Shown piece by piece: positions 6,425-8,407 of a stretch of DNA of 8,407 nucleotides. Each line of letters starts with the position of its first letter. Positions within the stretch are counted from its first letter, which is position 1. The notes below the pieces were generated by a model. That model saw only the letters and a list, made by a program, of their open reading frames with translations, was not told the origin of the DNA and made no database searches. A program made the position numbers and the translations under genes. The stretch is from Thermococcus sp. (GTDB lineage Archaea > Methanobacteriota_B > Thermococci > Thermococcales > Thermococcaceae): positions 1-8,407 of the forward strand of contig DRGF01000076.1 of the NCBI GenBank assembly GCA_011050175.1. Direction: 5' to 3'.

Positions 6425-6850
6425 TCAATCACCCTCCAAGAAGAGTATTATGCCTATGACGAGGAGCACAACTGCCAGGAGCGTCGTCCCTCCCACTGGG
6501 CCGACTATCAGCGGAAAGAAGGGCTTTGCCACAAGGACCGCGCCGAGTACTATCAGTATTATCGCGAGGGTTTTGGTATTGTTGTCCGAAAGAATTTCGT
6601 TAGTCTTCTTCCCGCTCTCTTCCGCCAGCTCGCTGAGCCTCTCCCCGAGGGGCTTCTCCTCGCCCTCTTCATCTGGCATGATGAGGGCAAGCAGGAAGTA
6701 CAGCAGAATCATTGTGGGGGGGTTGACCACCAGCAGGACGACAAATATAATCCTGAGGAGCACAGGGTCCACATCGAGGTACTCGGCCATGCCCCCGATA
6801 ACCCCGAGAAAGACCCTGTTCCGACGTGATCTCACGAGTTTTCTTGTCAT
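6425..6850 (-). CDS. PspC-domain membrane protein
   Basis: This 141-residue protein starts with a typical PspC domain (about 3-60): KLVRSRRNRVFLGVIGGMAEYLDVDPVLLR, then a hydrophobic helix (31-57) ending in LIMPDEE. In bacteria PspC is an inner-membrane sensor of envelope stress that recruits PspA. A charged linker (60-92) is followed by two more membrane segments (about 94-113 and 120-138) whose IILIVLGAVL and VVLLVIGIILFL patterns resemble the LiaI-LiaF-TM domain, so this may be a PspC/LiaF-TM fusion. ATG 6850 follows GGTGAG and lies about 10 bases after the predicted transcription start. The in-frame ATG at 6877 would be upstream of that start and is rejected. No PspA gene is in the window. 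Confidence 0.88.
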   Translation of the reverse strand: MTRKLVRSRRNRVFLGVIGGMAEYLDVDPVLLRIIFVVLLVVNPPTMILLYFLLALIMPDEEGEEKPLGERLSELAEESGKKTNEILSDNNTKTLAIILIVLGAVLVAKPFFPLIVGPVGGTTLLAVVLLVIGIILFLEGD

Positions 6851-6883
6851 ATAACTCACCAAAGAATAGAAAGTCATGAGGGC

Positions 6884-6889
6884 TTAAAA
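6884..6889 (-). promoter_or_regulatory. TATA box for the PspC / small membrane protein / CitG-like unit
   Basis: On the minus strand TTTTAA occurs right after the stop codon of the solenoid gene. The expected transcription start is near 6860, which leaves a leader of about 10 bases before the ATG at 6850 and fits GGTGAG as the ribosome binding site. The PspC unit could therefore be expressed apart from the solenoid gene. Confidence 0.55.
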
Positions 6890-6890
6890 G

Positions 6891-7610
6891 TCATTCCCCT
6901 ACCGTAACGTCTCCGACCACGTCCAAGACGGTGATGAGGATCGGCATGCCCTCACCGGAGTGAAAGTTCCTGACGTCGCCAACGATGTCATCGGTGCTGA
7001 GATGGACCGAGAAGCCCTTGGGGACGGTGATGGTTACGTCACCGACTACGTCCTGGATAACGACGTCGTCTCCGGCCACTATCGAGACGTCGCCCACTAT
7101 GTCCTCAAGCTGGTACTCCGCCGCAGGAGCTGCAGCGATGTCTCCCACCACGTCCTCGGCAAGGATCCTAGTGGCGGCAGCATCAATCTCAACGTCCCCA
7201 ACCACTTCGCGGAACCATACGTCTGCGAGGGAAGCACCGACCTCGATAACCACCGTCCCGTTCCTGTATTCGGAGCACACGTTATGTTCTCCCAGGAGAG
7301 TCTTCTTTTTGGGGCAGTAAACGGTCAGGAGGCCGTCCCTGTAACTGGTGTTGAGCGGAATGTTGCTCCTGAGCACCACCCCGCTGACGTTCGATTCGAC
7401 AATGCGAACGTTTCCGACCACGTTCTCCACCACTATTGCGCCGGCGTTGAACCTGCCAGCTTCCACGAGCTTCCCGGCTACTTTCTTCGGAGTTATCCCG
7501 CTTATGTGGACATCTCCCCTGAGGGCCAGGGCGGTGAGAGTTGCACCAATTAGAAAGGCCACGAGGGCGACACTGAGCGCTACCCCCAGGAGACCTCCCC
7601 TTCGCTTCAT
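6891..7610 (-). CDS. Membrane-anchored beta-solenoid protein with VVGD repeats (DUF4097/toastrack-like)
   Basis: The product is 239 residues: an Arg/Lys-rich start (MKRRGG), one transmembrane segment (about 7-30), then an extracytoplasmic domain. That domain carries the turn motif VVGD or a variant seven times: VVGN at 64 and [VI]VGD at 136, 154, 171, 188, 209 and 231. Each is followed by a short beta strand such as VTI, VSI or VEI. Spacing of 17-22 residues fits rungs of a right-handed beta solenoid, as in DUF4097/DUF2807 'toastrack' domains, which in bacteria accompany PspC and LiaF. Cys99 and Cys112 could form a disulfide outside the cell. ATG 7610 follows GGTG with six bases of spacing and gives a clean signal anchor. 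GTG 7637 and GTG 7619 are weaker starts. The PspC gene lies 40 bases downstream. Biochemical function is unknown. Confidence 0.8.
   Translation of the reverse strand: MKRRGGLLGVALSVALVAFLIGATLTALALRGDVHISGITPKKVAGKLVEAGRFNAGAIVVENVVGNVRIVESNVSGVVLRSNIPLNTSYRDGLLTVYCPKKKTLLGEHNVCSEYRNGTVVIEVGASLADVWFREVVGDVEIDAAATRILAEDVVGDIAAAPAAEYQLEDIVGDVSIVAGDDVVIQDVVGDVTITVPKGFSVHLSTDDIVGDVRNFHSGEGMPILITVLDVVGDVTVGE
6909..7421 (-). repeat. Seven VVGD-type coding repeats in the solenoid protein
   Basis: The protein motif [E/D/Q][V/I]VG[D/N][V/I] recurs at residues 64, 136, 154, 171, 188, 209 and 231. On the plus strand it appears as recurring variants of GACGTCGCCNAC. The middle copies are 17-18 residues apart and the last ones 21-22. 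A gap between 64 and 136 holds less regular strands (for example VSGVV at 75-79) and both cysteines. Confidence 0.85.
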
Positions 7611-7734
7611 GCGTCGCACCAATGAAAATATATTCACTACTCCGTATAAGGTTTACGCCCTAGATGGGTTGCACTTTTCCCTTGAGAACAAAGTCACATA
7701 CTTCATAACCGAAGCTATAACGAAAAGTTGGGAG
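7611..7734 (-). promoter_or_regulatory. Intergenic region with TATA box for the solenoid protein gene
   Basis: On the minus strand CTTATAC (7644-7650) is the best TATA box. The predicted transcription start is near 7621, about 10 bases before the ATG at 7610. A second AT-rich stretch (ATATATTTT, 7625-7633) is rather too close to that ATG. The pfpI 3' end at 7735 is followed by only a weak CTTTTC stretch and no clear oligo-T terminator, so read-through from pfpI is possible. No RNA gene is seen here. Confidence 0.5.
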
Positions 7735-8235
7735 TCAGCGGAGGAGCTTAACGAACTCCCTCATCCAGGCGTAGAGGTCGCCGGGGTGCCTTGAGCTCAC
7801 CCAGTTGCCGTCAACGACAACCTCTTCGTTCACCCACTCGGCGCCGGCGTTTATCACGTCGTCCCTGATGGTTATCGTGCTCGTTCCCTTCCTGCCCCTG
7901 AGTACGCCGGCGGAGATGAGTATCTGCGGGCCGTGGCATATGCTCGCAACGGGTTTTCCGGCCTCGAACATCTTCCTCGTTATCTCGACGGCCTTCTCGT
8001 TGAGCCTGACAATCTCCGGCGCCTTTCCCCCGGGCAGAACGAGGGCGTCGAACTCTTCGGGATCGACTTCCTCAAAGGCGAGATCAACGTCCACGGAATA
8101 GCCGTGCTTTCCGGTTATCTTGCCCCTCTGAAAGCTGGCGACGTAGACCTCGTGGCCTTCCTCCTTTATCCTGTGGAGCGGGTATATCAGCTCCAGGTCT
8201 TCAAAACCGTCAGCGGTCAAAAACAGCACCTTCAT
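7735..8235 (-). CDS. pfpI: PfpI family cysteine hydrolase (intracellular protease I / DJ-1 superfamily)
   Basis: The protein has 166 residues, the same length as Pyrococcus PfpI/PH1704, and most of its sequence follows that enzyme, including the end LYAWMREFVKLLR. The family forms hexameric rings and has been reported as an intracellular protease and as a glyoxal-type deglycase. The catalytic residues Glu12 (GFEDLEL), Cys100 and His101 (SICHGPQ, nucleophile elbow) are all present. Tyr120, an active-site neighbour in PH1704, is Thr here (GTSTITIRDD). The start ATG 8235 follows GGAGGTG with six bases of spacing; the in-frame ATG at 8250 overlaps that site. A TATA box at 8283-8289 suggests a leader of about 25 bases. 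Confidence 0.95.
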   Translation of the reverse strand: MKVLFLTADGFEDLELIYPLHRIKEEGHEVYVASFQRGKITGKHGYSVDVDLAFEEVDPEEFDALVLPGGKAPEIVRLNEKAVEITRKMFEAGKPVASICHGPQILISAGVLRGRKGTSTITIRDDVINAGAEWVNEEVVVDGNWVSSRHPGDLYAWMREFVKLLR

Positions 8236-8282
8236 CCAAAACACCTCCATCCAAACGCTTAGAGAGAAATAGAAACGGGATA

Positions 8283-8289
8283 CTTATAA
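8283..8289 (-). promoter_or_regulatory. TATA box for pfpI
   Basis: On the minus strand TTATAAG lies about 50 bases upstream of ATG 8235. Transcription would start near 8260 and give a leader of about 25 bases that includes GGAGGTG. Confidence 0.55.
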
Positions 8290-8301
8290 CCCTTTCTGGA
8301 C

Positions 8302-8306
8302 AAAAA
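8302..8306 (-). terminator. Oligo-T terminator of the Lrp/AsnC-like gene
   Basis: Five T residues on the minus strand begin six bases after the stop codon at 8313-8315 and just before the pfpI TATA box. Short T-runs of this kind act as intrinsic terminators in Thermococcales. Confidence 0.4.
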
Positions 8307-8312
8307 TGAGTC

Positions 8313-8407
8313 TCAGAGGGGGAGCTCCGTGGTCTCCTTGTGTATCTTGAGGACGACCATGGTGTGGGTCGCCACGACGCCGTCGATCTCCCCAATGGTG
8401 TCGAGGA
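8313..8407 (-). CDS. Lrp/AsnC-family protein, C-terminal end only
   Basis: Only the last 30 codons are in the window, read from the right edge to the TGA at 8313-8315. They give LDTIGEIDGVVATHTMVVLK followed by IHKETTELPL. The pattern I-x-x-I-x-GV-x-x-T-x-T-x-VVLK is the last helix and strand of the Lrp/AsnC ligand-binding (RAM) domain, and a tail of the KETTELP kind occurs in Thermococcales Lrp-like regulators as I recall them. The HTH domain, if there is one, lies outside the window, so this may be a full regulator or a stand-alone RAM-domain protein. It is followed by a T-run and then the pfpI promoter. Confidence 0.65.
   Translation of the reverse strand, partial: LDTIGEIDGVVATHTMVVLKIHKETTELPL

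Noticed and set aside
6960..7553. Plus-strand open frame opposite the solenoid gene with a repeated DVxxDV pattern
   Set aside because: The repeats are the reverse reading of the VVGD codons. The minus strand has a signal anchor, a ribosome binding site and regular rung spacing.
7611..7637. Longer solenoid protein starting at GTG 7637
   Set aside because: It has no ribosome binding site and would start upstream of the predicted transcription start near 7621. ATG 7610 has GGTG at good spacing and begins a clean signal anchor.
7640..7734. Possible C/D box or other small RNA in the gap after pfpI
   Set aside because: No convincing RTGATGA and CTGA box pair is present, and the only hairpin (CTTC/GAAG) has four base pairs.

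Overview
The window looks like a chromosomal segment of a hyperthermophilic euryarchaeon of the Thermococcales, most likely a GC-rich Thermococcus. The evidence is the gene content: a ribose-1,5-bisphosphate isomerase of the archaeal AMP/RuBisCO III pathway, a PfpI very close to the Pyrococcus enzyme, a MarC/SnatA transporter, a DUF1884/family 4 encapsulin-type protein and an Lrp/AsnC-type C-terminus. The signals agree: archaeal TATA boxes, GGTGA-type ribosome binding sites, very short leaders and oligo-T terminators instead of hairpins. Genes are packed tightly, and no rRNA, tRNA, CRISPR array or insertion sequence is visible.

Left part (1-3043): a ribose-1,5-bisphosphate isomerase (minus, cut by the window edge) diverges from a fold-type I aminotransferase (plus). 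The 200-odd bases between them hold promoters for both and two perfect palindromes that look like operators. A class I glutamine amidotransferase/peptidase C26-like gene follows. It has the nucleophilic Cys, but the usual catalytic His is Gln.

Middle (2970-5285): a spore-photoproduct-lyase-like radical SAM gene (minus) ends inside the 3' end of the amidotransferase gene. It shares a very short divergent promoter with an OsmC-family gene (plus). Then come a MarC/SnatA-type amino acid transporter and a 93-residue protein recognised as a family 4 (A-domain-only, DUF1884) encapsulin-type shell protein. Each of these has its own TATA box and oligo-T terminator.

Right part (5269-8407, all minus strand): pfpI, then a membrane-anchored solenoid protein with seven VVGD-like turns (DUF4097/'toastrack' type), then a tight run of a PspC-domain membrane protein, a small LiaI/LiaF-like membrane protein and a CitG-like triphosphoribosyl-dephospho-CoA synthase homologue. 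The toastrack, PspC and LiaF-TM-like genes resemble the envelope-stress modules known from bacteria and are the best candidate here for a little-studied system. The encapsulin-like gene is the second. An Lrp/AsnC-type C-terminus enters at the right edge.

All functional calls come from recognising motifs by eye. No database search was run.
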